64,000 nucleotides of DNA. Source: Istiophorus platypterus. Taxonomy: Eukaryota; Chordata; Actinopteri; Istiophoriformes; Istiophoridae. The DNA lies in the NCBI GenBank assembly GCA_016859345.1, contig CM029124.1:25072480-25136479 (forward strand), in the 5' to 3' direction. The position numbers and the translations under genes were made by a program. The notes beneath the pieces are model-generated. The model was not told the origin of the DNA, made no database searches, and was given only the letters and a program-made list of their open reading frames with translations. Of the stretch, positions 1 through 12,550 are shown piece after piece (position 1 is the first letter of the stretch; every line of letters starts with the position of its first letter).

Positions 1-671
1 TAGAAGACAAGTTGATGGTTAAATGAAGAAACTGTTGAAGTTAGCTCAGAGATCTATAGGAGAGTAGCAGTCTAAATCATACTACTAGGAGTTGCCAAAG
101 CCATTAATTATGAAATTGTACACATTATAAATTTAATATTTTAAGTTATATATAAAATTTTGATGCTTAATGATGAAGCTGAAATTTCAGTATTAGAATT
201 AGGTTCAATAAAATGCTACCAAGCCTCAATTCTATGAAAGTATGCAGGTAAGTTTATTGGAGGGGGGGGGCATATTGTCCTTTGGCTGTCTCTCCTTGCT
301 CAGCATGAGTTCGTACAATGAAATCAAGAGCACAATCTTACTTCTGACCCACAGGAAAATCACATGGCCCTAGCTCTGGCATGCACCCTCATGATATGGG
401 CTACATCTTTATACTATTGTTCTCTGTGAAGCTCCATAATGCCCCAGCCCTGCCCTACACATATACATACACCAGACACACAATGTTCATACACATGTTG
501 TTCACACACACAAACGAATACACAACACATTAGCCTGTGCTAATGTCTACATATACAGCCTGATATTAATCCCATCACACACAAACTGCCATGTTACTTT
601 AATGTTCCTTTATTCTCTGGCCTAACATGATCCTGTTTTACATCAATGCTGCTGTAAATCATGACATCACG

Positions 672-672
<1 letters not shown>

Positions 673-767
<95 letters not shown>

Positions 768-770
768 TTG
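673..770. repeat. (GT)n microsatellite, about 98 bp
   Basis: Mostly perfect TG dinucleotides with two interruptions, TGAG and GTCT. On the gene's strand it reads CA. Confidence 0.95.
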
Positions 771-1823
771 TACTGTTTTTCTTTATCCTGGCTTACCCTA
801 GCACTATCAGCACTCCTTCTGCAACATACACTCTTTGCTATGGTATATGTTTTGGCCTGTCCATGCAACCTGAAAACTCTGTGGTAAATAGTCTTCTTTC
901 TACAGGAAACTTTTGATGAATGGGAACACAAGATTGAGATAAAAATCAGTATAAATCAATGCATAGCTTTCAGTAAAATAAGTTATATTAAGCCTAAAAA
1001 TATAGAAATACAAATACAATGCAAGTAGAAATACATAAATATGTGTGTAGCAGTGGGTTATATAATGATATAATCATCAGTTTCTCACCTTTAACTAGTG
1101 ATATTTACACCACTGCAACAGCAACAGCATCATGATAGAAATGTGCTTGCAGCTTACTGATTTACAGCATGAAACCATATAGGCACTAAAAATAAACCAA
1201 GTAAGGAGAAAGAAAGTAGAGGAGAGGAGAGGGAGAAATTGAAGCTACAATTGTGGTTCTTCCATCTCAGTTTTTTCATAATGTGTTTTGACAGATACCT
1301 CATGAATTTTGCCAGTATAGCGTACTATCCACTACAACAGAGAAGGAGCCCTTCGTTTTGACTTTGTTATAGAAGTTTTCTTTGAAAAATCACAGTTGAG
1401 AGGAGGGAGTTGCTCATCAGGGTTCATAATGTTCATTCATTCTGGTTCTAAATATGGCAAAGGTGCTACTTCAAGTATGACCTACAGTATATAGTTGTAT
1501 AGAAAAATTTCAGTACCTCAAGTATAATTTTGCATTAAAACTGTGGTACTGAACAATGGATATAGTGAAATCAAAAATAAATGTAAACATTTAAACATGT
1601 ATCTCTATCACCTTTGTACTCAGTCTCAGTTATGACTGCTATGACACAGGCTACATAACCACAGATCCAAACCATATTCTTTAGGAAATTCATGAAAAAT
1701 TGATACAGATGTGAAAAAACAATTTTTTTAGGTTTCACTGTCTTGGCCTCTAGCCTCTGTGTGGTTATGTGTCCTGACAAGTGGTAAGAGGTCACTTGTG
1801 GTTGTGCAAACAATCACAGCTGT

Positions 1824-1857
1824 CACTCAAAAATAGAGGTCACTCAAAAGTAGAGGT
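1824..1857. repeat. 17-bp tandem duplication
   Basis: CACTCAAAAATAGAGGT is followed directly by CACTCAAAAGTAGAGGT, with one mismatch. Confidence 0.8.
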
Positions 1858-2809
1858 GGTAGTGGTGTGACATTGCTGCTAAACCTCTTAGATAGAAGGT
1901 TGATGTACAAAGTGTATGGATTTGACACTGTAAATCATGTTCCACATCTGGTCAGATACAAGAGCTGAACACAGGGAATTGAGAATAAGTTCAGCACTGT
2001 CAGCAGCAAAAATTCATGTGTTAAAGTTCACTAAAGCTAAACTTGCTACAAAAGATTAGCATTGACATGCCCTGACACGGTGATTCCACTGAAACGAATA
2101 GATCTTACTCTGAAATTTTGCAGTTTTAAATGCTTCTGTGAGTTTGACTGTGAGCGCTTACACATCTGTGTGCATCTAAGTGATAATATACCAAACACAA
2201 CTGTATATACTGAAACAAAGAGACCTTCTCCAAGCTAATAGTACACAAAGGTCATAGCTAAATAATGAAGTCACACTTAAAATTCTTCTATTACATTAAT
2301 ATTATTAGTTTCTTCCAATCACTTTTTATACTAAAAGGCTAACAGTATTATAATCATAGTCAAATGGACTCCCTAATAACCACTTGGACAACTATTACGT
2401 CAAAGGTAGTGTACTTGTAAGAGTGACTGTTATTCTACTAAAAATAAACACATAATCTAACAAAGATGACAGAGTAACACCTGAAAATGGAAATAAACAT
2501 CATTCTATAATCAATAATCCACAGATCTTTGTGAAAAATCGAATTTCATTTATATTAATACATCTTGGTTTTCCTGAGAAAAAGAATACAGTAGTAAGTA
2601 GAATGGTGCTCAGAGTGCATACCACTGCCAAGGCCATTGTCAAACAACACACACCAGACTTCAGAGAAAAAAGTCCAAACTTATAGTAAATAATCTAGAT
2701 CTTCCCCAAAAAGTAACAGGCCCTTTCCTGGCCCATGGCCCATCCTCCACCAAGCTGTCGAGTAATATTATTAAAATACCAGAAAAAACATTCAGTCCTA
2801 CCACCTACC

Positions 2810-2839
2810 GAGAAACCAATGTTGTCACATTGGTTTCTC
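2810..2839. repeat. Short perfect inverted repeat
   Basis: Arms GAGAAACCAATGT and ACATTGGTTTCTC (13 bp) with a 4-base loop. Confidence 0.85.
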
Positions 2840-3824
2840 TTAAGCTTGACCACAATCTTTCCCATAACCAAGTAGTTTTAGTTTTTGAGTGGGACAAAGA
2901 CTGAATATAAGAGGTGGCAGATCATAAAATACTTTTGTGGCTAAGTTTTGTAATTGTCACATAGGTAATTTCAAAAGACAATGAAAAACTTTATTTTTTG
3001 TCATTAGGGCTAAAAGGCTCTGAGATGTATCAAGTTTGGTGCAAATGCAGACATCCCCATTGCAAAAGGCATCTGAAGAACACTTCAGCAGCTTTTGACC
3101 TGAAAGTGAAAAGGGACATTGTGTGACATATTCTTTAAAAAGTACTGTCCGATGACAAAAATAGACACAGAATCAAATCAATAAAGTTTTCTCATTCAAA
3201 CATTATGATGTCACACATGTAGTGTAAATCTCCATGACAAACCCTATTTTTTCTGTTCTGTATACCAGTGTCCATGTCCCTGTCTCTCTCCATCTAAACC
3301 CTCTGACTAAGGTCTTTCAGTCACCAGGAGACTTTTGAAATGTAAACATCCCTTTGGAGCTGTGGAATGCAGAGTGTCATGTTGAGGTGCAAGACACAGC
3401 CTAGCACTGCTGCAAGACCGCTGATATGCCAACAGCTAGCACAATTTATGTTACTGGCAATAAGCTATCAAGGGAGATGCTTTGCGAGAAAGAGAGGGAA
3501 ACAGGAGGTGTGTCCAGGTATGAAGCTGACATGCACAGGGAAGGAGATATGATATGCTGCAGTAATGATATATGAGTTAGACATGGTTTCTGTTCTTTTC
3601 CACCTATTGCTTCCTTTTTTGTAAAACACACACACACATCACTGCACAAACACACAGACACATATAAACATAGAAACCCACTGGTAGGTGACACAGTTCA
3701 CTGGTTACCATAGCAGCAGGGGAAGGAGGGCCTATCCCCACCAGTGAAAAATTTGCTGATTCGACTGAGTTGCAGAAAGGTTCTAAATAGTGTACCACCA
3801 TTATAAACAAACATACATCCACAC

Positions 3825-3825
<1 letters not shown>

Positions 3826-3861
<36 letters not shown>
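3826..3861. repeat. (AC)n microsatellite
   Basis: Uninterrupted AC dinucleotides of about 36 bases. A shorter AC stretch lies at 3626-3638. Confidence 0.95.
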
Positions 3862-3863
<2 letters not shown>

Positions 3864-4448
3864 CACACAGAGATATAGCCACTGTTACAGGGAAGGTTAC
3901 AGTGTCTCTCCTGATGGTGTGTTGACAGCAGATCGCTCGGGGCTGAGAGGGTATCTAGTAAGTCTGTAATATATTCCTGTTATTAAAGGGGAATTCCACT
4001 CTGTTTTAGAATCTACTATAAATTATTTTTTATAATTATAGTGATGTGTATCCCCTCTTTTTTAATCTTTTTGACTAAGACCTCCTTTTAGTGAGATGTT
4101 GGGCAAAGCCGTTCTGCTACCATAAATTGTAAAATAAAAGCAGGTATTCAAAGTATCACATTGGACAGGACAAACAATTGAAGGTTGCCCATCTATAAAG
4201 GCTGAATGAAGAACATTGAAGGGAGAGGTGGTATTACCTGTACTATAATTGCTTCCATATGAAATTTAGTAATATAAATTTCTGCAGCACTAATGTCATC
4301 AGTCACAAGTCACATCTTACACACCATTCTGCAGTTGTGAGTTTCTATTTGTAACACAAATGCAATTTCCTTCCAATCATTTATGCATTACAGTTTTTTT
4401 GTTGCTGTTAGGCTATTATCAATAAAACTTGTAATTTCCAACATATTT

Positions 4449-4520
4449 CACATTAAAAGCCTGCAAGAAAAAGTAGGGATTACAGTGTGCTCCCTTGGCA
4501 AATTGAAGGCTTTTAATGTG
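4449..4520. repeat. Inverted repeat with 36-base loop
   Basis: Arms CACATTAAAAGCCTGCAA and TTGAAGGCTTTTAATGTG pair at 17 of 18 positions. Confidence 0.8.
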
Positions 4521-6439
4521 ACCTTTACATAGACATAATGGCCCTGGCCATGACTGTTTTTTTCCTTGTGGTTCCTGTGTTTTCCCCCACTTCCTCATGT
4601 TTTCTTTTTTGTTTCCATGGTTTGTTTCATGTATGTATGAGTGTCTTTGTTTGATGCATTGGTCTCTCCCTCCACCTCTCTTTCAGCCACCTGAATTCAA
4701 CAAGCCTGCAAAACCCCACTCATCTTTCAATCTATGAATGAACTTCCTGTGACTTTGTGACTCTGTGTTGCTGGGTTTTGCATTTGGGTTCTTCAGTCTC
4801 TTATGACAGTCTGAAGAGTTTAGTTTTACTGATATTATGCAGCAATCAAAAAATGGTGAAATAGAGGTGACTGCAATTGAATAAAGTGTGGGAACAGTGT
4901 TTATGCTAAAGAACAAAACTTGGAAGCAAAAGAGAGGTGAATATGACATGATAATGTTGATCTATAACATTATTCTGAATTTATCAAGACAACAGGTATC
5001 AGTTTGCAATAACAGGAAACAATTTCAGCAGCAAATTAAAATGGCAGCAGATTCAAAAACAGAAGGTTGTCTTATTACATATGGTGTTATTTAAGAGTTT
5101 GAATCATTAGTGTGAGTGAAAAGTGCCAAAAAGGTCAAGGTAATCCCTCAGGGAACTGTGTGTCTTTGGTCACTAATAACAGATAAAAGTCACAAGGGAT
5201 GTTCAGATGCTCAGTAATTTCCTCAGGGGACTATACACTGCCCAGAAAAATCTCCAACACTCAATAGATTTCTACTGAATTCAATTGAAGAGAATAATAA
5301 ATCATGGGGCTCCATACTAGAACATTTATCTTTTTTACCCAATGGGATTTCTGCTTAAAACCCAGAAACAGTCAATTAACATTGATTTTCCTCCACACTG
5401 GTTTTAGTGTGTATGTGCATTTAATGTGTGGAGCCAGTGTGTAAAGTCGATGACTTATTGTCTATGTTGATACAAAATAACAAGCTAAAACCCCAGTTGG
5501 GTTTGATCAGTTGTGATCAGTAACATTTCTGTTTTTGTAAGCTTGGAGCCTTTCCTAAATGTCCCATCAGCTTTTGGATGGTTGTCACTGCTGTCATTCA
5601 TCAGATAAACCCACAGTTCACACTCACCACTAGCCATTGAAGATGATAATTAATTGTGACATGTCGATACATGTCACATGATGTAATATTAACTCACAAG
5701 TTAATTCTTCTTTCATGGCACTGTGGATGGACATGTAGCTGCCGATATGAAGGTAAAAAAAAAACTAGTAGGAAAAAATTGATATCACAATCTTAAAATA
5801 TAAAACAGTGTAATCCAGGATTACATACTGTAGTGGATAATGAAACTGATGTTTAAAGCAACTGATTTGGTATCATACTTCAGTACTTTCTGAGTAATGA
5901 CCACATCCAGGACGTCAATTACTGAAGAATTCCAGGTACGGAATGATGGCCATTGATGCTCCGTCTTTATTTGGACAAAGTCCTTGTGCAGCTTTTTGGG
6001 TTAAAAGAACTACTAAAGAGTTTCTGTAGAAGCTTGGATTCATACTTGGCAAAGAGGTATATTTAAATGTTTTCCGTATTGGTACTTAAACTCAGGTACA
6101 GTACTGTACTTAAAACATTATCAAAATTTCTGAATGTTAACCAGACGCGTCAGTGAGTAAGTTGACATACACATTGGTATCTCTAAGTCTTATCCTGGTT
6201 TTAATCTTATTCAGGATATGACAGTTACATGGAGACTGACAGGACTGACAAAACAGACAATGCATTATATAACCAGGCATTTTTTTTTTTATTTCATGCT
6301 ACTGTGCATGTAAACACATTCAGTCAGGTTGGTTATCTGTCACTGGCAGGCTATAATCTAGAGCAAGTCTCAAGTCTCACCTGTGAAATCAAGAGTCATG
6401 TTCGAAATCAAGACCTACAAGTTCATAGTTCATAGTCCC

Positions 6440-6940
6440 AATGTAAGAGCAACAATTCAAACAATTTCCTTCCAAAGGAAAAAATTGTGTTTTTAACAGA
6501 TCTGCTGAGGAGAAAAAACTGGTCAACAGAAAGGTGAAACAGGCCATCAGACAAGCTGAAATCCAGACCAAAAATGAAACTGAGCAGAAATTTCAGCAAG
6601 GCACATATAGATCAGTGAGGCAGGGAATTAAAAACATTGCTGCTGTGATTAAAAATAAAGAGAGAATATGGGTGAGGGGTCCAGTGATTCCTCTCTACCT
6701 AAATAATTAAATAGGTTTTGCACCTGTTTAAAAATACAACTGACCTGGCATCCGACATAGAGCATCTCAAGTACAGCCTTATGCCATCCGTCACACTCAC
6801 CCTGCAGAAACAGCATGTGTTGAATCTGCTCAAAGCTAACCAAACCAACAAAGCTGCTGGACCTGACATCATCTGTGGCAGGACCCTCAAGCAATATGTT
6901 GAGCAGCTCAATGGGGTCCTCTTGCAGTTGCTACTTTATT
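6440..6940 (+). mobile_element. Jockey-group LINE relic, 5' piece (linker and start of reverse transcriptase)
   Basis: Broken reading frames on the plus strand give KQAIRQAEIQTKNETEQKF and then NKAAGPDIICGRTLKQ, the hallmark of the N-terminal part of the reverse transcriptase of fish LINEs in the L2/CR1/Rex1 part of the jockey group. The frame is open from 6718 to 6978 but broken before. The piece ends where a Tc1 element begins. The second half resumes after 8160 in the same orientation. The exact clade cannot be settled by eye. Confidence 0.72.
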
Positions 6941-8160
6941 TCAAGGGGTTTAACAAAAATATTGCTTTAACCATTTAGGAATTACAGCCATTTTTATATT
7001 ATTCCCTTATTTTCAGAGGATCAAGAGTAATTTGACAATTGACAATCTGTGTCATGGACAAGTGCTGAATGTGCATTTGGTAGCTGTTCATGGGAACTCT
7101 CATTATGCAGTCCAAAGAGGACACCATCATTAGGCTGAAAAAACAGAACAAGACAACTAAAGTGCATGATCACTGAATTCTTTCCATGGTGAAGAAAAAC
7201 CCTTCACAATGTCTAGCCTGGTCTATAATACTCTCCAAGAAGTAGATATATCATTGTCAGTGTCTAAAATCAACAGACACTTAATGAATGTAAATACAGA
7301 CAGGTTACCACAAGGTGCAAACAACTGGTCACCTTCAAACTGAAAGGCTGGATTAGACTTCGCCAGAAAACATCTAAAAAAGTCAGAACAGCTATGGAAC
7401 TAGATTCTTTGGACAGATGAGCCAAGATGAACTTTTACCACAATGATGGGGAGATGGGGAGAAGGAAAGAAGCGGCTAATGATTTCAAAGCCAAGACATC
7501 ATCTGTCAAACACCATGGAGACAGTGTTATGACATGGACATGTATGGCTGCCAATGGAACTGGGTCACTGGTGTTTACTGATGATGTGACTGCTGACAGA
7601 AACAGCAGGATGAATTCTGAAGTGTATAGGTCTTTACTATCTGCTCAGATTGAGCCAAATGCTGTAAAACTGATAGGATAGTGCTTCGCAGTATAGATGG
7701 TTAATGACCCAAAACATTCTGTGAAAGAAACCCAAGAGCTTCTAAAGGCAAAGACATAGAATATTCTTCAATGGACAAGTCACTCACCTGACTTTAACTC
7801 AGCTGTGCAAGGTTTTTCACTTACTGAAAACAAAACTGACAACAGAAAGACCCAAAAAACAAGCAGCAACTGAAGGCAGCTGGAAAAGTATCTAAAGGGA
7901 GGAAACTCAGCATTTAGTGATGTCTTCAGACATTCCAGACTTCAGGCAATCATTGACAGCAGAGGATGTTCATCCAAGTCTTAAAAATAATCCTTATCCT
8001 TATATTTAGAATTATGTTGGTGTATCCAGTTAATGTGATATTATTGTTAAACCCCTTGAATTAAAGCAGAAAGTCTACACTTAACTCAAATCTTTATGGC
8101 TTAATTTCAAGCCATTGCGATGTTATATGAAGGCAAAATTATGGAAATTGTGTCACTTAT
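6941..8160 (+). mobile_element. Tc1/mariner element inserted in the LINE, non-functional
   Basis: Parts of terminal inverted repeats are visible: TCAAGGGGTTTAACAA at 6941 and its near-complement TTGTTAAACCCCTTGA around 8044-8059. The left outer repeat appears truncated. Between them lies a decayed Tc1 transposase on the same strand. The right edge near 8160 is placed by recall of the family's 3' end (GAATTAAAGC then GTGTCACTTA). The element separates two halves of one LINE and so inserted after it. Confidence 0.75.
7105..7984 (+). pseudogene. Tc1-like transposase pseudogene
   Basis: A DDE-type transposase of the Tc1 family would cut and paste its own element at TA sites. Recognisable stretches are IIRLKKQNKT near the start, the linker LDFARKHLKK, and ILWTDE with the first catalytic Asp (about 7405-7420). 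The longest open piece is 7427-7681 (SVKHHGDSVMTWTCMAANGT, then DDVTADRNSRMNSEVYRSLL). NDPKH with the second Asp follows in another frame. The region that should carry the third acidic residue (PIEH or similar) is lost to a deletion near 7795-7805. Several stops and frameshifts are present. The reading ends at a TAA at 7982-7984 after GCSSKS. Confidence 0.8.
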
Positions 8161-9440
8161 AGGCTTAATTGTGTATCAGTCCTTGATGGATTACGGGATG
8201 GTCCTGCTGCCATGGTAAACCTCATCATCACCCCCATACCTGAAAAGTACAAGGTTTGTTCCCTCAACAAACAGGCCCATTGCTCACATCTCTGCTCACA
8301 AAGGTTCCTAAAGAACCTGGTCAAATCATGTCTAGTACTGGTGCTGTCCTAGAGCCTATTCAGTTTGTGTATTTTCTTGTGCTTTTAAGACCATGAAGCC
8401 TTTCATCCCTGTCAAGAAATTGGCCACTCAATTCAATGTAGACCAAGGCCTAATTTTATGGATTATGGATTTTTTCACGTACAGACCCCAGGGAGTCCTT
8501 CGTAATATCAAATTATCAAACATACTGTACACCAGCACAGGCTGTTCATTTTTTACACTAATGACTATAATGGGAACCATCCTAAGCGTAATCTCATTCA
8601 ATCCGTATGGTTCTATCTATATGGTCCTGACTTCTATTTGGGTCTGAGGAGGAGCATGGCCCCGCCCTCCGTGATTTCATAGAGTGGTGTGACAAGGCAC
8701 TTCTGGTCACTGCTGGTCACTAATTTTATGAGGAACCCTCTAGAACAAACCCATTGGTCATACATGGAGAGAAGGTCTGATATTGTGGACCAGTAGAAAT
8801 ATCGTGGTACAATCTTTGATGACACCTGGAAGTCTAGCAAAAAGCACACCAACTTCAATATTTCCTCAGGTAACTGGATTCATTCAGTGTCCAAAAACTT
8901 ATTCTTCAGACTTTCTTTAGTTTTTCATTGAGAGCATTCTGTGTTTCTCCTTCATTGGTTACCATCCCTCACTGTCAAAACAATAAACCGTCCTCAGAAC
9001 ATAGTGAACACCTGCTCATGCCCCTCCAAAGCCTAACCTCATTCTATGAGCAGCAGGTCAGGGCTAGCGCCCATGGAATCATGGGGGACAGTCCTTCATC
9101 CCTAGTCCCAGATGCTTCTTCTAGGGGGCTGTTTTTGCCTACCCAGGTGCTGTAGTAACTGGCACAAAACATTTCTCACTACAGAAGCCGTGTGAACAAG
9201 GAACTATGAGACAATTCTGTGCAGTATTCATGAAATTCTTTAAATGCCTATCTACCATGTGAACTACTTCCCTATTTATTTTAATTGTTATTATGAATTA
9301 GTATTATTATTAATGATACCTAATTTGCTTTTAATGGTAATTGCCTGTCTGTGCATATTTTCCTTGTCAGTTTTTATTTATGCCAAAAATAAAATTGCCC
9401 TTGTGAATTAATAAAGATGTTTTGATTGATCGATTGATTT
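8161..9440 (+). mobile_element. Jockey-group LINE relic, 3' piece (reverse transcriptase to 3' tail)
   Basis: This continues the interrupted LINE. Frames show VKKLATQFNVDQGLILWIMD then FFTYRPQGV (8405-8500), matching the KKL...FNL...LVLWIVDFLTNRPQRV part of fish reverse transcriptases. Next comes KYRGTIFDDTWKSSKKHTNF (about 8795-8860). The C-terminal thumb-like segment MPLQSLTSFYEQQVRA (about 9019-9066) follows. The 3' end is AATAAA-rich with a short ATTGATTG tail near 9420-9440, typical of this kind of LINE. Many stops and shifts make it dead. Confidence 0.7.
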
Positions 9441-12400
9441 TAATCAAGGGGCAAAAATTGAGAAAAAAACATTCAAAAATTCAAATGAAATCGCTGTGTT
9501 TTCTTGACTAAGAGGGCAGAAACACTGCAGTCAATGGTCATCATTTTGTGCTTTTGTATGACTTTCCATATGTACCCAATAAATACTAGATATTAGTAGC
9601 AGACTGGCATTAGTTTCCTTGCCTTTGCTTTTATTTGACATATTGACTATAGGCAGCATGAAGATGAGGAGTGAAAATGTCCAGTTGAATTAGACAGTAA
9701 GCATGTATTGTACACAGTAATGCACTTACACAAATTCACAGCCACACATAAAAAGTCACTATATGTTTACCTGACATTTTTAAACCACTTCATGCTATAA
9801 AGCCGAGCTCAGCAAAAGTTTGAGCAAAGAGCGAAGGTCCATAACCTGACACCTGGTGTATAGCTTGCCTTGCCGTTACACTGCTAAGTAATATGACATT
9901 TAAGCCTTAATCTCCATATATGTCTAAGGTTGCTTGTGCTTGTGCTTGTCCATGTGCTTGTTTTTTTGAATTTTGAGATGGATATTATTAGGAAACGTTC
10001 TGGATTCAATACTATAAATCAAAAAATCAGGGATGTTGTTTGATGACATTGTAAAATATAAGTATCTATGATTCTTTAAGTATCATTATCTTGTACTCAA
10101 GTGATGATAATCTAATCCTAATTTAGGGAGAGAAGCCATTCTGATTGTACAAAAAAGACTTGCCACCCCCCCACACCCACCACCCCTGTTCACAATGTGT
10201 CTATCCTTTCCTTTCTCAGATTTTTGATTATTTCATGCGAGTGGGATTATTTAACAGGAAATGATGTTATATGACGTGACAGCCCCCCCCGACACACACA
10301 CACACACACAAAAACATACGCATCCTCCCAGCTGGCCCATAGTCTCTGACATGCCTAGTGAGCATTCTTGGAGTGACAGATGGACCGCAGGCAAGGAAGG
10401 AATGGCTTGGTAAATACACAAATATAATCACTCTCACACACACAGACACAAATACACATGCATACACACTCACATGGAGGAAAACACATGCAACATCCTT
10501 CCCTTTCTAGCTCTACATGAAGCTGGGTTCATGCCCCCCTCTCTAGACTTCATCCACACTTTGTGTTCAGGGCTGGATCCCCAAGGCCCACATACAGGGA
10601 CATACATGACCTGCCTGCCTTTCACTACCTGTTTGTTCTCCTGCCCTGCCAAGCACCACAGGCTACACAACACACACAGGGATGGGCTATGATGTCTAAA
10701 TAGATATGATTCCAAGGGTTTCTTTCTTAAAGAATGTAGCTGTGTAGATAGACAGAATTGTCCTCCAACATCATGAATGACGATGGTTAATTATAATAGC
10801 CAAACTGATATGTATATGGATATTTGTAGTTCATTATTAAAATATTGGGAATAGCCTAGGCCATTCATAATATCTTTAGTGACCCCTGGATGTTTCATCT
10901 AAGCATCTATAGCTGTGCTACCATTGGTGTTTTGAGCCAAATGCTAATGTCAGCAGTAAACTGAAATTTCATACTCTCATAAATAATTGTCATCTTAAAT
11001 AATCACTCAGAGTTGGAAGCATTGCAGGACAAATTTTAACATCTGTAAAATGTGATGCATTGCAAGGTGGGAATATCAGAAAAAAGTGTTTTTTTCATTC
11101 CATCATGGGAATTTTTAAGGAACTTAAATGTAACAGAAGTATGTAACATAATTCTAATACTCAAAATTTATATATTCATCACAACTCATCTTAATGGAAA
11201 TATTATTGTCTGAACCAAATTTGATGGTAATTCAATTCAGTTTGAACCAAAAACCTAGCCCTGTTGGTGCTATTAGAGTCAAAGTCAGGGGAAAACTTAG
11301 CCTGGTTCTAAGGGACTTTCCCGGTCAGCTTTAACAATTTTTTGCTGCCTCCATTCTGAAAGGTTTGTCTCTAAATAGTTCTTTCACTCTGCCTTTATGG
11401 TTCATCTTGACTCAGTGTTCAGTAACAGAAAAAGGGAAAATAGTCTCATTAAGCAGTTAATTAGCTGCATGTTGGAAAAACCTGCAGTACACATGCTGTT
11501 CTTCACAATGTACTGTGGGTCAAAGCAGCAGTTTTGCACATAATCTTAAAGCAATTTATAAGGCAGACTTTTGAGAGATGGGGCAAAAGTGTTGCAAAAC
11601 ACAGAGGTATTGACTGGTTAATAGATGCCTATAGCCACTCTGGGTCTCAATGCTACAGAAAAGGTCAGATGATCACCAGAAATTTTTGGATTGATCTTCT
11701 TTGAGTTGTGACTTTTTACTGCAAATTTCATACATTACAGCCTGGAACATTTCAGGAATTTTTTTTTTGCTTTTTCAACTGTAATAGAAACTAAGCTTTA
11801 CAGAAAGAACTGATCTTTCCAGAGCAGTTTTTTATCAGAAAACAGAGAGAAACTAAGGCTAAACATACTGCAATTTTTGTCAAAAACTAAACAATGTGAC
11901 CAGAGGACACACAGACACATGCGCTAATATACATATATATATATATTGAATCTTAGACCTGACATACCTGGATATACCTATGGAAACACATACTGGAGGT
12001 CCTTATTGGAAAAACTGTATCCTTATGCCACCCAAAAGTATCTTCTTTTACAGAGGTTGATTTAGCTGCTCTACCTGTTCCAAGTATTATATTTGATTAA
12101 TGCTGCATCTCTGCTAAGGATGTTAGGTAATATTACTGGTTCTTGGAAAAAAGAAAGTAAGATGAAGAAGCAACAATGTTCCATTTGTGAAACTGTCATA
12201 CATAGTCTATATAATCTAAATAATAGTATACATAGAAATTGTCTACATAGTAGACATAATCATAGACTACAGTGTAACTGATAAGGTAGGTCAGGAGTCT
12301 GCTGAACCACAATCACTACAGAAATCCTTATTCATCTCTACTGCTGTATATGACTGGGCAAGATTGAATTAGATGAGAACAGATACGAGTCACAGAGGAA

Positions 12401-12453
12401 AATGACAGAAGTTAGTGACTGTAAACATGATTATCTCTAATCCAACACTCCCA
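9441..12453. other. Intron 2, no gene recognised
   Basis: AT-rich, with a short AC run (10291-10310) next to a C tract and a short TA run (11933-11947). Small open frames here show no domain or codon signal. Confidence 0.5.
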
Positions 12454-12470
12454 GGTGTGTGTGTATGTGT

Positions 12471-12547
<77 letters not shown>

Positions 12548-12550
12548 CGT
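12454..12550. repeat. (GT)n microsatellite, about 97 bp
   Basis: Two GTAT interruptions are followed by a long perfect GT run that ends in GTGCGTGCGT. Confidence 0.95.

Larger units (their letters stand above)
771..6439. other. Intron 2, no gene recognised
   Basis: AT-rich single-copy-looking DNA. Apart from the AC repeats, the 17-bp duplication and two hairpins listed separately, I see nothing. A short motif CCACAATCTTTCCC at 2850-2863 recurs at 62990-63003 and may mark an old repeat. Confidence 0.5.

Noticed and set aside
627..931. Frames with Val-Cys or Thr-His runs, here and at every CA/GT array
   Set aside because: Direct translations of dinucleotide repeats, not proteins.
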